Origin: Nitrospira sp.
Lineage (GTDB): Bacteria > Nitrospirota > Nitrospiria > Nitrospirales > Nitrospiraceae
Direction: 5' to 3'
Assembly (NCBI GenBank): GCA_029194535.1
Contig: JARFXR010000001.1
Location: 1,868,721-1,932,720 of the forward strand
DNA length: 64,000 nt
How positions within the stretch are numbered: the first letter of the stretch is position 1; every line of letters starts with the position of its first letter. The notes under the pieces were generated by a model. The model saw only the letters and a list, made by a program, of their open reading frames with translations, had not been told where the DNA came from and did no database searches. This document shows, piece after piece, positions 17,355-26,664 of the stretch. Position numbers and translations under genes: made by a program.

Positions 17355-18716
17355 TCAGCGGATGGTCGGGTCGATCTGCAGCTGAGCGCTGCCGCCCGAG
17401 GCATAGGCCAGGGTCACCTCGGAGATTTTGTAGTCATATTGGGCTTCGGCCAAGCGTGTTTGTGCAGCTGTGAGCGCCACTTCCGATTGCGTCACCTCCA
17501 CGATTGACCCCAAGCCCAGCTTGTACCGTTGCTTGGACAGCTGCTGAGCCTCCTGCGCTGTCCTGACCAGTTCCTCGCCCAACTTGATTTGCTGGGAAAA
17601 AGTGAGGGTGTCCAAGTAGGAGTTCGTGACCTGTTGTGTCAGCGCCTGTTCAACGTTCATGCTGGCGGCTGCAGCTGCCTCCTTCTGGGCGGTAGCTTCT
17701 ACAACCTGGTTTTCGATCAGGAAGCCTGTAAAGAGCGGCATGGAGATCAGTGCACCTGCCATCCACCAGCCCCCGGTCTGCTGATTCTGCCGCGGATCAA
17801 AGGGTTCGAACGCACCTCCGCTGCCGATGGCATTGATGGTGGGGAGGTATTGGCGCTTCGTCGCGACCAATTTCGCCTCGGCCGATGCCGTCTGCTCCTT
17901 GAGCCGCTGGAGCTCTGGATGGGACAAACTGTCGCTGACCAGAGATTCAAGCGGCCTCGGTGGCGTGACTGTCACGGCAAGATCCTCAAGGACGTAGTCC
18001 TCGCGTCCTGCGACTCCCATCGCACGGTTCAAGTCGGCGAAACTCGACTTGAGATCGTTACGACTCCGGACCAGCAAGGATTCCGCATTGACGAGCTCGA
18101 CCCGCATCAAATCGAGATCCAATTTGGATTTCAGTTGTTGTCGGTGGAGTGTTTCGATCTGACCGGTGATGATGCCTCGTTCTCGGACCCGTTCCTCGGC
18201 GATGCGGACCAACCGCTGCCGTTTCAAACTGATGAGATAGTTGCGCTGCACTTGTACGATGACCAGTGCTCGTCTGGCATTGACGTCTTGGCCTTGGGCT
18301 CGCTCCGCCAGCTTCGCTGAGTCGACGAGATTGCTGGTGAATCCGAAATCATAGACCCGCTGGTTGGCGATCACACCGCCAGCAAAAATGGTTTGATTCT
18401 GCTGTAATAACGCGCCTCCGACCAGGAAGCGCGGATTCGGCCTGCCGGCTCCCGCCACCGTATCCGCGTTCGCAAAGATCTGGGGAAAATACATCGAGCG
18501 CGTCTGTTGAGTTCTGGCTTCGGAGGCTTTCAGATTGGCATTAGCCTCCTGCACAATCGGGTGGTGTTTTAAGGCCAGTTCAATTGCCTGCTGCAAGGCG
18601 AGGAAACTACCTCGCTCCGGGGGCTCGGTCGGCGAGTCTCCCCATGCGGCCGAGGATATGCCCAGCATGAGCAGCACGATTATCGGCCCAATCTTTCTGA
18701 CGGATGCTGTGTACAT
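17355..18716 (-). CDS. TolC-family outer membrane efflux protein
   Basis: A 453-aa outer-membrane channel of a tripartite efflux pump. The N-terminal signal peptide is clear (MYTASVRKIGPIIVLLMLGISSAAWG cut in two: basic start, then IIVLLMLGISSAAWG). Two OEP repeats follow, about 40-240 and 260-445, rich in long helices with Ala, Gln and Glu (for example ALKHHPIVQEANANLKASEA and QQLSKQRYKLGLGSIVEVTQ, the latter being the typical repeat motif YxxGxxSxxEV). It is the last gene of the receiver-RND-MFP-TolC operon, 21 bp after the adaptor. Confidence 0.95.
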   Translation of the reverse strand: MYTASVRKIGPIIVLLMLGISSAAWGDSPTEPPERGSFLALQQAIELALKHHPIVQEANANLKASEARTQQTRSMYFPQIFANADTVAGAGRPNPRFLVGGALLQQNQTIFAGGVIANQRVYDFGFTSNLVDSAKLAERAQGQDVNARRALVIVQVQRNYLISLKRQRLVRIAEERVRERGIITGQIETLHRQQLKSKLDLDLMRVELVNAESLLVRSRNDLKSSFADLNRAMGVAGREDYVLEDLAVTVTPPRPLESLVSDSLSHPELQRLKEQTASAEAKLVATKRQYLPTINAIGSGGAFEPFDPRQNQQTGGWWMAGALISMPLFTGFLIENQVVEATAQKEAAAAASMNVEQALTQQVTNSYLDTLTFSQQIKLGEELVRTAQEAQQLSKQRYKLGLGSIVEVTQSEVALTAAQTRLAEAQYDYKISEVTLAYASGGSAQLQIDPTIR

Positions 18717-18737
18717 GGTGCCTCCTTGGCGATCGGT

Positions 18738-19949
18738 CTACGGACGGAGTGTCCCCTGGTCGACGGTGGCCGGTGCGACCGGCCGGACGCCGGCCGACTT
18801 GCGTTCGAACCGCTGTTTGGAGGGGATGGCTTCCGGCAGCCGGTAGGGGCTTGCGTGTACCGGGGAGCCTTCCAGCAACCTACGTTTGCCGACGACGACG
18901 ACCTCGGCATCGGCTTCCAGCCCCTGCGTGATCTCGATGAATTTTCCGCTGGTGATGCCGGTGCTTACGGCTACCGATTTTGCCTTTCCCTGGTCAACGA
19001 CGAAGACCGAGTGGCCGCCCGGGCTGCTGGTCACGGCCAAGGGAGGCAGCACCAACGCATCCGGGATCTCCCTGAGGTCGACAGTCAATTCCGCATACGT
19101 TCCCGGCTTGAGTGCGTGGTCACCGTTGGGTAAGTCCACTTCGATCAGCAGACTGCGGGTCGAAGGATCAAGGGCCAGGGTGGAGCGGGTCACAGTGCCG
19201 GCAAATGAGCGGTCGGGAAGTTCCGCAACCCTGACCGTGGCCTTGGTCTTTCCGGGTACCACCCACGGTGAATCGTCCTGAGGGACATTGGCGTAGATTC
19301 GGACGGTATCCAAATCCATGATCGTAAAGAGTGGAATGGCGGTAGTGGCCGACGACGTGGCCACCTGAATCAGCGCCCCGGGGTCGGCGAATCGGGCGGT
19401 GATCGTGCCGTCGTAGGGGGCACGAACTTTGGTATAGTCTCGGAGCACCGCCCGCTGCTGCATGAGATTTCTCGCGCCTTCGTACGCCGCTTCGGCCACG
19501 TCGACGTCCTGCTTGGCGATGACGTCGGGCGCCTCCTTCCAGACCTTCATGAGCCGGTCGAACGTGATTCTCTTGATCTTGTAATCCGCCGCCGCCTGTT
19601 GATACTGCTCTTCGACTTCCGGTGCATCGATGATGGCGACCACCTGATCCTTCTTCACCGCGTCGCCCTTGTCCGGTCCGATCCACTTCAGGTAGCCCGA
19701 GACCTTCGCGTACAGCGTCGTTTGGTACAGCGGAGCGATGTTTGCCGGCAGCGTGATCGAGTAGACCAAGAGTTGTTTGGACGGATTCGTGACCTGCACG
19801 TCCACAGGCACGTTTTGGTCGGCATTGGGGACCTCGGCCTCGTAGGTGTTGCCGGAGGCTGGCGCGGGTTTCTGAGGCGTCTCCTCGCGTCCGCAGGCGG
19901 TGACGATCATGGACAGCAACAGCAGTATCGTGAATGAGGGAAACGTCAT
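18738..19949 (-). CDS. RND efflux membrane fusion (adaptor) lipoprotein
   Basis: A 403-aa periplasmic adaptor. I place the start at ATG 19949, 4 bp after the RND stop, because it begins a lipoprotein signal (MTFPSFTILLLLSMIVTACG) with Cys19 as lipidation site; a longer frame overlaps the RND gene. The HlyD/AcrA layout is visible: barrel-sandwich strand ISGYLKWIGPDKGDAVKKDQ in slightly altered form (VSGYLKWIGPDKGDAVKKDQ), an alpha-hairpin (about 100-170), the lipoyl second half VRAPYDGTITARFADPGALI, a beta-barrel and a membrane-proximal domain. It joins the inner-membrane RND pump to the TolC channel. Confidence 0.95.
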   Translation of the reverse strand: MTFPSFTILLLLSMIVTACGREETPQKPAPASGNTYEAEVPNADQNVPVDVQVTNPSKQLLVYSITLPANIAPLYQTTLYAKVSGYLKWIGPDKGDAVKKDQVVAIIDAPEVEEQYQQAAADYKIKRITFDRLMKVWKEAPDVIAKQDVDVAEAAYEGARNLMQQRAVLRDYTKVRAPYDGTITARFADPGALIQVATSSATTAIPLFTIMDLDTVRIYANVPQDDSPWVVPGKTKATVRVAELPDRSFAGTVTRSTLALDPSTRSLLIEVDLPNGDHALKPGTYAELTVDLREIPDALVLPPLAVTSSPGGHSVFVVDQGKAKSVAVSTGITSGKFIEITQGLEADAEVVVVGKRRLLEGSPVHASPYRLPEAIPSKQRFERKSAGVRPVAPATVDQGTLRP

Positions 19950-19953
19950 GGCC

Positions 19954-22900
19954 TCAGATTTCCTCACGCGAAGCGGCCGGCGTCGACGATACGATCGGAT
20001 GCACACGACGTCCGAGCACCACGGCGTGCATCACGGGTACGACCAAAAGGGTCATGACGGTGGAAACGGCCAGGCCGCCGACGACCGCACGGGCCAGCGG
20101 CACCATCGTTTCGTTGCCTTCGCCGAATCCCAGGGCAAGCGGCAACAGACCGAGAATTGTGGCCAGCGCTGTCATCAGAATGGGGCGAATCCGTCGCCTT
20201 CCCGCTTCTATGACCGCCTGCTCCGCGGTCGCGCCGGCGCGCACCATGTGGTTGGCGAAATCGACGAGCAGGATGCTGTTCGACACCACGATGCCCATCA
20301 TCATCAGCGTGCCGATCATGGACTCCACATTCGCAGAGGTATTCGTCGCAAACAACACCATCGCGGTGCCGATCCATCCCAAGGGTACCGCGACCAAGAT
20401 GATCAACGGATCGATCATAGAGCGGAAGAGGCCGACCATCACCAGATAGATCAGCAGGACGGCCAGCGGCAGGGCCAACGCGAAGTTGCCGAACGCCCCG
20501 CGCATGTTGGCCACTTCTCCTTTGATTTCGATCGTCACATCCTTCGGCAATTTGACAGCGGCGAGCGCACGCTCGATGTCCGCTGCCACGCGCCCCAGGT
20601 CGTTGCCGACGGGGGTCACCAGGACGTCGATCAGGCGCGACAGGTCATAGTGATCGACACTGTCGGGACCGGTGCGTATCTCAAGTCCCGCGACGTCGCG
20701 TAGAAGCACCGGAGGACCGCGTCGTTCATCCGCCGAATAGAATCCGGCCGACAGATCGAGATTGCGCCCCGCAAAAGGGGTATTCTGCAGAGCGATGGTC
20801 GAGCCGCTAGAACCGGCCGTCATCAAGGCCGACGTCGGGTTCAACGGCGTGCGGGCGCCGATGATCGGAATGTTCAGGAGGTCCTCCGTCTCGGTCAGCG
20901 ATTGTTCGGGGTATTGCGCCAACAGGTAGTAACCATTCGCCGTCTTGGGGTCGAGCCAGTAGTTTGGACTCAAGGCCAGATTAGAACTGATACCGGTGAT
21001 CACGTCGACGATGACGCGATCTTGGGTGAGGCCGTAGTAGGCGGATTTGGTGCGATCCACGTTGACGTGTAGTTCCGGATAACTCTTCCCCTGCTTGATG
21101 CGGACGTCGGTCGTGTTGGCGACTTCTGCAACCCGTTCACGGATCTCTTCCGCGACCGGACGAATCACGTCCAGTTTCGGTCCCTTGACTTGAATGTCGA
21201 TCGGCGCGCGCAGGCCGAAGTTGAGCACATCGCTGATGATGCCTCCTGTCTGAAAACTGATCTCCACTCCGGGAAGCGACCCCCTGAGCTTGGCCCTCAA
21301 GGTCGTAATGTACTCATCGGTTGCTCCCTCATGGCCGCTGACGAGATTGACCAAGACGAACGCGGTGTGGCTGCCCGTATTGGGTGCGAACCGGGCTGCA
21401 TCTCCGAAGTAGAGGCCGGTATTCGAAATGACTTCTTCCAGATCGTGCTGAGGGACGGTTTCGTGGACCAATCGTTCGATATCCGCCACGATCGCGGTCG
21501 TTTTCTCGATCCTGGAACCTTCCGGCGCGACTACGATCATCGTGAAGTTGCCGGCGTCCACTTTGGGAAAGAATTCCGTCGGAAGCCGCGGAACCAGAAA
21601 GAGGACGGCGGCGAGCAGCGTCGCGAGCGCCGCTCCCAACAGGACGGCCTTGTAGCGGAGGCCGGCGCGGAGCAGGGGGACGTAGACGCCCAGAACGTAA
21701 CGAAACCATCCCTCGGCGGCCGAACCTCCTTCCGAACCGTGTTCATGGCCTCGGGCGTAGAGTCTGGCCAGTACCACCGGAGTGACCGACATGGACACCG
21801 CATAGTCAGCAAGCATGGCGAAGGCGACGGTCATGGCGAGCGGCACGAAGAGGTATTTGATGATGCCTGTGAAAAAGATGATCGGCAGATACACGATCAG
21901 AATGCAGACCGTGGCGACGAAAATCGGCAGTGTGAGCTCTGTGGCGCTGTCCTCGGCGGCGGAACGCCCGTCTTTGCCCATTTCCATGTGACGGTGAAGG
22001 TTTTCCTGTACCACGATATTGTTGTCCAGTAGCGTTCCGATCACCAGGGCCAATCCGCCCAAGGTCATGATATTGACCGATTGGCCGGTCAGGTACAGCG
22101 CAACCAACGCGGCGGTCAACGAGAGAGGAATGGCTAGGCCGACCACGAGCGCGGCCTTGACGCTTCGCAGGAACAGAAAGATCATCAAGCCCGCAAGTCC
22201 GGCGCCGAGCAACCCTTCCTTTTGCAGGTTCGCGATGGCTTGTCTGATGTAGAGCGACTGGTCGTAGATGAACTTCACCGTCGCGCCGGCCGGGATCTCG
22301 GTGAGCTTGTGAAGCTTGGCTCGGATTCCGTCCGTGACTTCCAGCGTATTTGCGCCTTCCTGTCTGGTGATCGGCAGATAGGTCGCCTCGTGACCGTTTA
22401 CCCGCACGACAGAGGTTTGAATCGCGGCGCTGTCGGCGGCCGTACCGATGTCACGCACGAGGATCGGCGTGCCGTTCACCACCTTGATCGGAATGTCGTT
22501 GATCTTCTCCACCACACCGACGAGACTGTTGCTGTACACGTAATAGTCCAGGTCGCCGATCTTGACGTCGCCGGCCGGTATGATGGCGCTTTGGGCATTG
22601 ATCGCCTTCACGACGTCGGATGGCGAGATTCCCCTCGCGAGCATGCGCTGCTGGTCCATGAATACGGTGATCTGTCTGACCTTGCCCCCGAGCGGCGGCC
22701 CGAATGAGATGCCCGGGATGTTGGCGATCTGATTTCGCACCGTGAAGTAGGCCAGGTCACGGATTTCCTTCGGCCCGAGATTCTCGCTGCTGATGGACAA
22801 CAGCCCGATCGGTAGACTCGCGACCCCGAACTTGTACACGGACGGCGGATAGACTCCGGGCGGCAACAATCTGATGATGCTGTATGCGAGACTCGTTAGT

Positions 22901-23217
22901 TCCGATTGCGCCGCATCGATGCCGTACTCCGGCTGGAAGAACACCTTGATGTAGCTCATGCCGGCCAGCGATTGAGACTCGATATGTTCGACGTAACTGG
23001 CTTCGACGAACCGCTGCTCCATGCGGAGCGTGATGGCGCCTTCCATTTCGCTGGGGCTCATGCCCCGGTAGAAAGTCGTCACGAGAATCGTCGGAATTTT
23101 TATCTCGGGGAAAATATCCACGCGCATCTTCTTGTAGGACACCGTACCGAGCACGAGCGCAATCATGCAGACGGCGAAGACCGCGTATGGGTTCTTGAGG
23201 GCGGCGCGGGTCAACAT
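19954..23217 (-). CDS. RND efflux transporter, inner-membrane pump
   Basis: A 1087-aa proton-driven RND pump of the AcrB/HAE group. The N-terminus MLTRAALKNPYAVFAVCMIA and the following YRGMSPSEMEGAITLRMEQR are typical. TM4 carries the proton-relay region but reads LVIGTLLDNNIVVQEN, so one of the usual two Asp residues is Asn. A central loop, a second set of membrane helices (DPLIILVAVPLGWIGTAMVL) and the C-terminal block GRRRIRPILMTALATILGLL are all present, so the protein is complete. Substrate is unknown. The gene overlaps the upstream receiver gene by 7 bp. Confidence 0.96.
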   Translation of the reverse strand: MLTRAALKNPYAVFAVCMIALVLGTVSYKKMRVDIFPEIKIPTILVTTFYRGMSPSEMEGAITLRMEQRFVEASYVEHIESQSLAGMSYIKVFFQPEYGIDAAQSELTSLAYSIIRLLPPGVYPPSVYKFGVASLPIGLLSISSENLGPKEIRDLAYFTVRNQIANIPGISFGPPLGGKVRQITVFMDQQRMLARGISPSDVVKAINAQSAIIPAGDVKIGDLDYYVYSNSLVGVVEKINDIPIKVVNGTPILVRDIGTAADSAAIQTSVVRVNGHEATYLPITRQEGANTLEVTDGIRAKLHKLTEIPAGATVKFIYDQSLYIRQAIANLQKEGLLGAGLAGLMIFLFLRSVKAALVVGLAIPLSLTAALVALYLTGQSVNIMTLGGLALVIGTLLDNNIVVQENLHRHMEMGKDGRSAAEDSATELTLPIFVATVCILIVYLPIIFFTGIIKYLFVPLAMTVAFAMLADYAVSMSVTPVVLARLYARGHEHGSEGGSAAEGWFRYVLGVYVPLLRAGLRYKAVLLGAALATLLAAVLFLVPRLPTEFFPKVDAGNFTMIVVAPEGSRIEKTTAIVADIERLVHETVPQHDLEEVISNTGLYFGDAARFAPNTGSHTAFVLVNLVSGHEGATDEYITTLRAKLRGSLPGVEISFQTGGIISDVLNFGLRAPIDIQVKGPKLDVIRPVAEEIRERVAEVANTTDVRIKQGKSYPELHVNVDRTKSAYYGLTQDRVIVDVITGISSNLALSPNYWLDPKTANGYYLLAQYPEQSLTETEDLLNIPIIGARTPLNPTSALMTAGSSGSTIALQNTPFAGRNLDLSAGFYSADERRGPPVLLRDVAGLEIRTGPDSVDHYDLSRLIDVLVTPVGNDLGRVAADIERALAAVKLPKDVTIEIKGEVANMRGAFGNFALALPLAVLLIYLVMVGLFRSMIDPLIILVAVPLGWIGTAMVLFATNTSANVESMIGTLMMMGIVVSNSILLVDFANHMVRAGATAEQAVIEAGRRRIRPILMTALATILGLLPLALGFGEGNETMVPLARAVVGGLAVSTVMTLLVVPVMHAVVLGRRVHPIVSSTPAASREEI

Positions 23218-23651
23218 CGGCTTTCAATCGGCTGCGGCGAAAGGTTGCAATCGACCCAGAACCGGCAGATCGCCTGAATGCATCGGACCAGTTCATCGAA
23301 GGTGTCGGGTTTGACCACGTAACCGTTCGCGCCGCTGGTATAGGCCGCGGACACGTCGACGGCGGCATCCGAGGTGCTGAATACGACGACCGGGATTGTG
23401 GCGACGCCGGGACGCGCCCGCAGGCGGCGCAGGAACTCGTCCCCGCTCTGACGGCGAAGATGCCAATCCAGCAAAATGAGGGAAGGGGGGAGTCCCAGGC
23501 TTGCGCGGTGCGTGAGGAATCCCAGTGCAGCCTCTGCATCCGGCTCCGCAAAGAGGGCGACTGCGAGCCTCGTACGGGTCAAGGCTTCACGGAACAGTTC
23601 GCGCTCGCCAGAACTGTCGTCGATCAACAAGAGTGATGGATACAGGGGCAT
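23211..23651 (-). CDS. Stand-alone response regulator receiver, first gene of efflux operon
   Basis: A 146-aa single receiver of the Rcp1 type. Acidic pocket D11/D12 (LLLIDDSSGERELF), phospho-acceptor Asp62 (LILLDWHLRRQSGDEFLRRL), Ser/Thr switch in VVFSTSDA and Lys in YVVKPDTFDEL are all present. There is no output domain, so it must act through protein contacts. Its stop codon lies inside the RND gene start (7-bp overlap), which means translational coupling with the pump. A receiver-kinase gene is divergent 467 bp away, so the two could form one signalling pair; that is inferred. Confidence 0.92.
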   Translation of the reverse strand: MPLYPSLLLIDDSSGERELFREALTRTRLAVALFAEPDAEAALGFLTHRASLGLPPSLILLDWHLRRQSGDEFLRRLRARPGVATIPVVVFSTSDAAVDVSAAYTSGANGYVVKPDTFDELVRCIQAICRFWVDCNLSPQPIESRC

Positions 23652-24118
23652 GTAGGGCTACACGCAGGGACCATGCCGTTGGATTTCGTAAACGTAGAAA
23701 ATCATAATATTTAAATATGACAGGCTCTTAACAAACATAACTCATGTCATTAATGAGATATTGTTGCACGGGTCGATAGGGAGGAATTCCACGCCATCTG
23801 GAAATTCTCCCTAACCAGCGGAGGATTCAACGCGTATCCGCGCAAGAGAGCGGTGGGGCTCTCGGTGATCGGTGAACTGGGGGCGAGCCTTGAAGTGCGG
23901 GCTGCCTGCGTTCGTGCGGCTGAATCGGAAGTGATCCCTCCAAGGTCCGATTGGATTCACCAAGCTCAGGCCCCACCTTCCATCACCTTACTAAGAGCCT
24001 GAGATTTCGACTTGTCGGATCGTGGCGTGTGTTTTGCTCACTCTCTCAAGGAAAAGGATGCCCCGACGGCTGCGGCGCAGATCTGCACCGTAGCCGTCGG
24101 GCAGGATGGAGCGAAACA
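23652..24118. other. Divergent intergenic region with AT-rich core
   Basis: This 467-bp gap separates the efflux operon (-) from the receiver-kinase (+). It contains an AT-rich block at about 23690-23765 (with TTTAAATA and TCATTAATGA), the likely promoter zone, though I cannot assign clean -35 and -10 hexamers. The right end holds a long palindrome at 24062-24101, listed separately. An ORF frame upstream of 24119 exists but its residues look non-coding. Confidence 0.5.
24062..24101 (+). promoter_or_regulatory. 40-bp palindrome directly before the receiver-kinase ribosome site
   Basis: Arms CCCGACGGCT (24062-24071) and AGCCGTCGGG (24092-24101) match perfectly. Pairing then continues inward through a G-T pair, CGG/CCG, one mismatch and GCA/TGC, to a GATC loop. 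As RNA it is a stem of about 18 pairs ending 2-3 bases before the ribosome site GGATGGAG. No T tract follows, so it is not a terminator. Confidence 0.6.
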
Positions 24119-25270
24119 ATGCCTATTCGAATTCTCGTGGCGGACGATGAACCGGATATTCTGTTGAGCTTGGCCGAGCGATTTCGCTGGCTGGGACATG
24201 AAGTCATCACCGCAGGGGACGGGCAAGCGGCGGTGACGGCGGTGGAGTCCTGCTCGGTGGACCTCGTCTTTCTCGACATCACGATGCCGAAGATGAGCGG
24301 TATGGATGCGTTGAGGCGGATCAAGAAGCGATGGCCGACGCTCCCGGTGGTGATGCTGACCGCATACGGTAATATCCAACGGGCTGTGGAAGCCATGAAA
24401 GAGGGCGCGGTGGATTTTGTCACCAAGCCGTTTGAACCGGGCCAAATCGACTCGGTGCTGACCATGGCGCTGGAGCGCCGGGAGCAAACGGGAGAAATGA
24501 CACAGCTGCTCGGGGAGATCAGCCATGATGTGAAGAATCTCTTGATGCCGATGGTCACTGGCACCGATTTGCTTGCCGAGGAAATCGACGATCTGTTCAA
24601 GTCGCTGCCGGAACAGACCTCCGCCCGGTCAGACGTCCACCATCAAACGTGCGAGGAGGTGCTTCAACTTCTGCGCAACACCTCCAGGCGGATTCAGGAT
24701 CGCATGAAGGAAATTGCAGATTATGTCGCGGTCACAAGTGCGCCGCAGCGGCTCGAACCCTGCCACATCGGAAAAATCGCCGACGGTGTCGCGAAAACGT
24801 TGCGGGTATTGGTTCAGCAAAAGCGAATCACGCTTCGGCTCGAGAACCTCGAGTCATTGCCGACCATTGTGGGTGACGGCAATCGATTATATTCGCTGCT
24901 CTACAATCTGGTTCACAACGCAGTTCCCGAAGTTCCCCCGTTGGGATCGATCACCATCCGTGGACGACACGATCCCGGGACGCAATCGATCGTGCTCACG
25001 GTTGAGGATACGGGGAAGGGCATGCCCGAGGATGTGCGAAAGACGCTCTTCACAAGTCGGGCGGTCAGCAGGAAGGCGGGAGGAACAGGACTTGGCACCA
25101 AGATTGTGAAGGATGTCGTCGATGCACACGGCGGTCACATTTCGGTCGGCAGCCAAGAGGGAGAAGGCACCACCTTCATTATTACGCTGCCGATCCATCC
25201 ACCGACTTTCGCCTCGACCAACCAGTCCGCTCTGCCCAGTATCCCGGAATGCGGTGAAGCGCGGTCCTGA
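24119..25270 (+). CDS. Receiver-histidine kinase fusion
   Basis: A 383-aa soluble protein. I use ATG 24119 because the receiver starts right there (MPIRILVADDEPDILLSL) and GGATGGAG precedes it. Residues 1-120 are a receiver with Asp53 (VFLDITMPKMSGMDAL) and Lys103 (VTKPF). A kinase core follows: H box His136 (ISHDVKNLLMPM), N box near 260-270 (LLYNLVHNAVPEV), G1 EDTGKGMPED near 296-305 and G2 GGTGLGTKIVKDVVDAHGGH. The H box reads HDVKN, as in NtrB/HisKA-like kinases. There are no membrane helices and no DNA-binding domain. Its partner is not evident; the divergent single receiver at 23211 is one candidate. Confidence 0.93.
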   Translation: MPIRILVADDEPDILLSLAERFRWLGHEVITAGDGQAAVTAVESCSVDLVFLDITMPKMSGMDALRRIKKRWPTLPVVMLTAYGNIQRAVEAMKEGAVDFVTKPFEPGQIDSVLTMALERREQTGEMTQLLGEISHDVKNLLMPMVTGTDLLAEEIDDLFKSLPEQTSARSDVHHQTCEEVLQLLRNTSRRIQDRMKEIADYVAVTSAPQRLEPCHIGKIADGVAKTLRVLVQQKRITLRLENLESLPTIVGDGNRLYSLLYNLVHNAVPEVPPLGSITIRGRHDPGTQSIVLTVEDTGKGMPEDVRKTLFTSRAVSRKAGGTGLGTKIVKDVVDAHGGHISVGSQEGEGTTFIITLPIHPPTFASTNQSALPSIPECGEARS

Positions 25271-25398
25271 CTCGCCTCGACCTGATCATCGCCAGCGCGT
25301 TCGGCAAGGGCACCGCTTTCGGCTGGCGGTCGGCACCGCCGTCCTGCCAAGCGAACGAGCCTCCCGTTCGAGGAGAAGATCGTCCTGGAGAAAGGGTA

Positions 25399-25441
25399 CA
25401 ATACGGTAGCGGGTGCAGATCGACGGCCCGTTACCGTATTG
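25399..25441 (+). promoter_or_regulatory. Long inverted repeat overlapping a -10-like box and abutting the ribosome site
   Basis: Left arm CAATACGGTAGCGGG (25399-25413) and right arm CCCGTTACCGTATTG (25427-25441) are complementary except for one G-T pair, with a 13-base loop. A TACAAT box at 25397-25402 overlaps the left arm, and GGAGG (25441-25445) begins at the last base of the right arm, 4 bases before the ATG at 25450. The position suits a repressor operator or a translation-blocking hairpin. Confidence 0.6.
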
Positions 25442-25449
25442 GAGGCGAT

Positions 25450-26664
25450 ATGAACGACGGCAGGAAGGACGAGCGCGGAGCGCAGTTTCCTGAGCCCTGT
25501 TTCTGGGAGACAGGCCTGGTCGTGCTGGTGTTGCTTGTCGGTGTGGCGGCCTGGCAAGCCGTACCGGCCGCGGCCGATCATCGTGGCCATGACGAGCCGG
25601 AGGATGTCCATCAGGAGACGGTTGGTCCCGGTGTTTCGGTGCCGGGAACCGTCTTCAGAGTTTTTCGCGCAAAGCCGTCCGGTTCCGCTGACCCCGGCGG
25701 TCCGGATCCCCTCACGATCGAGGAGGCTTTTCGAACTGTCGTGGACGCACTCACGTTGATGTCGCAGCATCGAACCGACTTTCCTCGATTTGACGAAGCC
25801 ATGAAGAAGGAAGCGCTGCAGGCCGTCATCGTCGAACCGAAAGTGGTCAATCGTGACGGCAAGGAATTTCAATTACTGGTCGCCAGAACCAAAGAGCGCG
25901 GCAAGGTTAAATTGTTGGTCAGCGCTGTCGGCCTGAAAGAACGCGAGCTGATTGATCGACCGGAACGACTCGCTCCGCTGCTCGACCGGGAATTTCAATG
26001 GGTGGTCAGCAAGGCCGATACCGCACCAAAACCACAAGCCAGGGTGACCGAGCGTGATCTACGGCACGCGCCGATCCTTGCCGATCAGGATGTCTCCGCG
26101 CTGTCGGCCGAGGCTCGCGCCAGGACGCTGCAACAGTTGTTCGGAACATACTTGCACACGCTGGACGAACTGAAGAGTCTCGACGGGCAGCCGTACTACG
26201 AGATCGGCTCATCCGTTCTGATTCCTCCAGCTCGCCCGGATTCGACCACGAACCTGTACGATATCCGGGTGCGACAGGCGTTGGAACGGATTGTGCGCGA
26301 GCCGGTTTTTCTCGAGCAGATGCCGAATGCCGTGAGAAGCCTGCTGAACGGAAAAATCTGGAACGTGGCGTTCGTCAAGATCGATGGACGGGATTGGGCG
26401 ACCCGCACGCGCGTCTTGCCCGATGACCGATCAATCCTGGTCGGCGAGCGGGAGCGCCGGATTCAGCCCGCTCAGATTTTGGTGAACGCCTATCGTAAGG
26501 CCACACCGGACGACCCGTTCTATTCCCGGACGAATGACCTCCCCATGGGTGCGCTCCCGCCGGAGCAATTGGCCTTCGTCATTGCATTGGAGATCCAGCA
26601 CAATATCGTAGAGAAGTCGATGTCGGGTCACGTTGCGCAGGATGCTCTGACCGCGCCGAAGTGA
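25450..26664 (+). CDS. Membrane-anchored or secreted hypothetical protein
   Basis: A 404-aa protein I do not recognise. The N-terminus has a charged stretch, then a hydrophobic segment at about residues 21-40 (GLVVLVLLVGVAAWQAVPAA) followed by an Ala-rich possible cleavage site and a His/Asp/Glu-rich stretch (DHRGHDEPEDVHQET). It therefore looks exported or anchored. The remainder is soluble, mixed alpha/beta, with no cysteine cluster or known catalytic motif. GGAGG gives a strong ribosome site. The gene is preceded by the inverted repeat at 25399-25441, which suggests tight regulation. It stands alone, convergent with the TPR gene downstream. Confidence 0.75.
   Translation: MNDGRKDERGAQFPEPCFWETGLVVLVLLVGVAAWQAVPAAADHRGHDEPEDVHQETVGPGVSVPGTVFRVFRAKPSGSADPGGPDPLTIEEAFRTVVDALTLMSQHRTDFPRFDEAMKKEALQAVIVEPKVVNRDGKEFQLLVARTKERGKVKLLVSAVGLKERELIDRPERLAPLLDREFQWVVSKADTAPKPQARVTERDLRHAPILADQDVSALSAEARARTLQQLFGTYLHTLDELKSLDGQPYYEIGSSVLIPPARPDSTTNLYDIRVRQALERIVREPVFLEQMPNAVRSLLNGKIWNVAFVKIDGRDWATRTRVLPDDRSILVGERERRIQPAQILVNAYRKATPDDPFYSRTNDLPMGALPPEQLAFVIALEIQHNIVEKSMSGHVAQDALTAPK

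Noticed and set aside
19900-22032. Long plus-strand frames (19900-20703, 21190-22032) opposite the RND pump and adaptor
   Set aside because: They overlap the well-conserved RND and adaptor genes fully and their composition (Asp, His, Gln, Arg strings) is typical of antisense reading.
24062-25441. The two large hairpins as intrinsic terminators
   Set aside because: Neither is followed by a T tract, and both lie directly before ribosome sites of intact genes.
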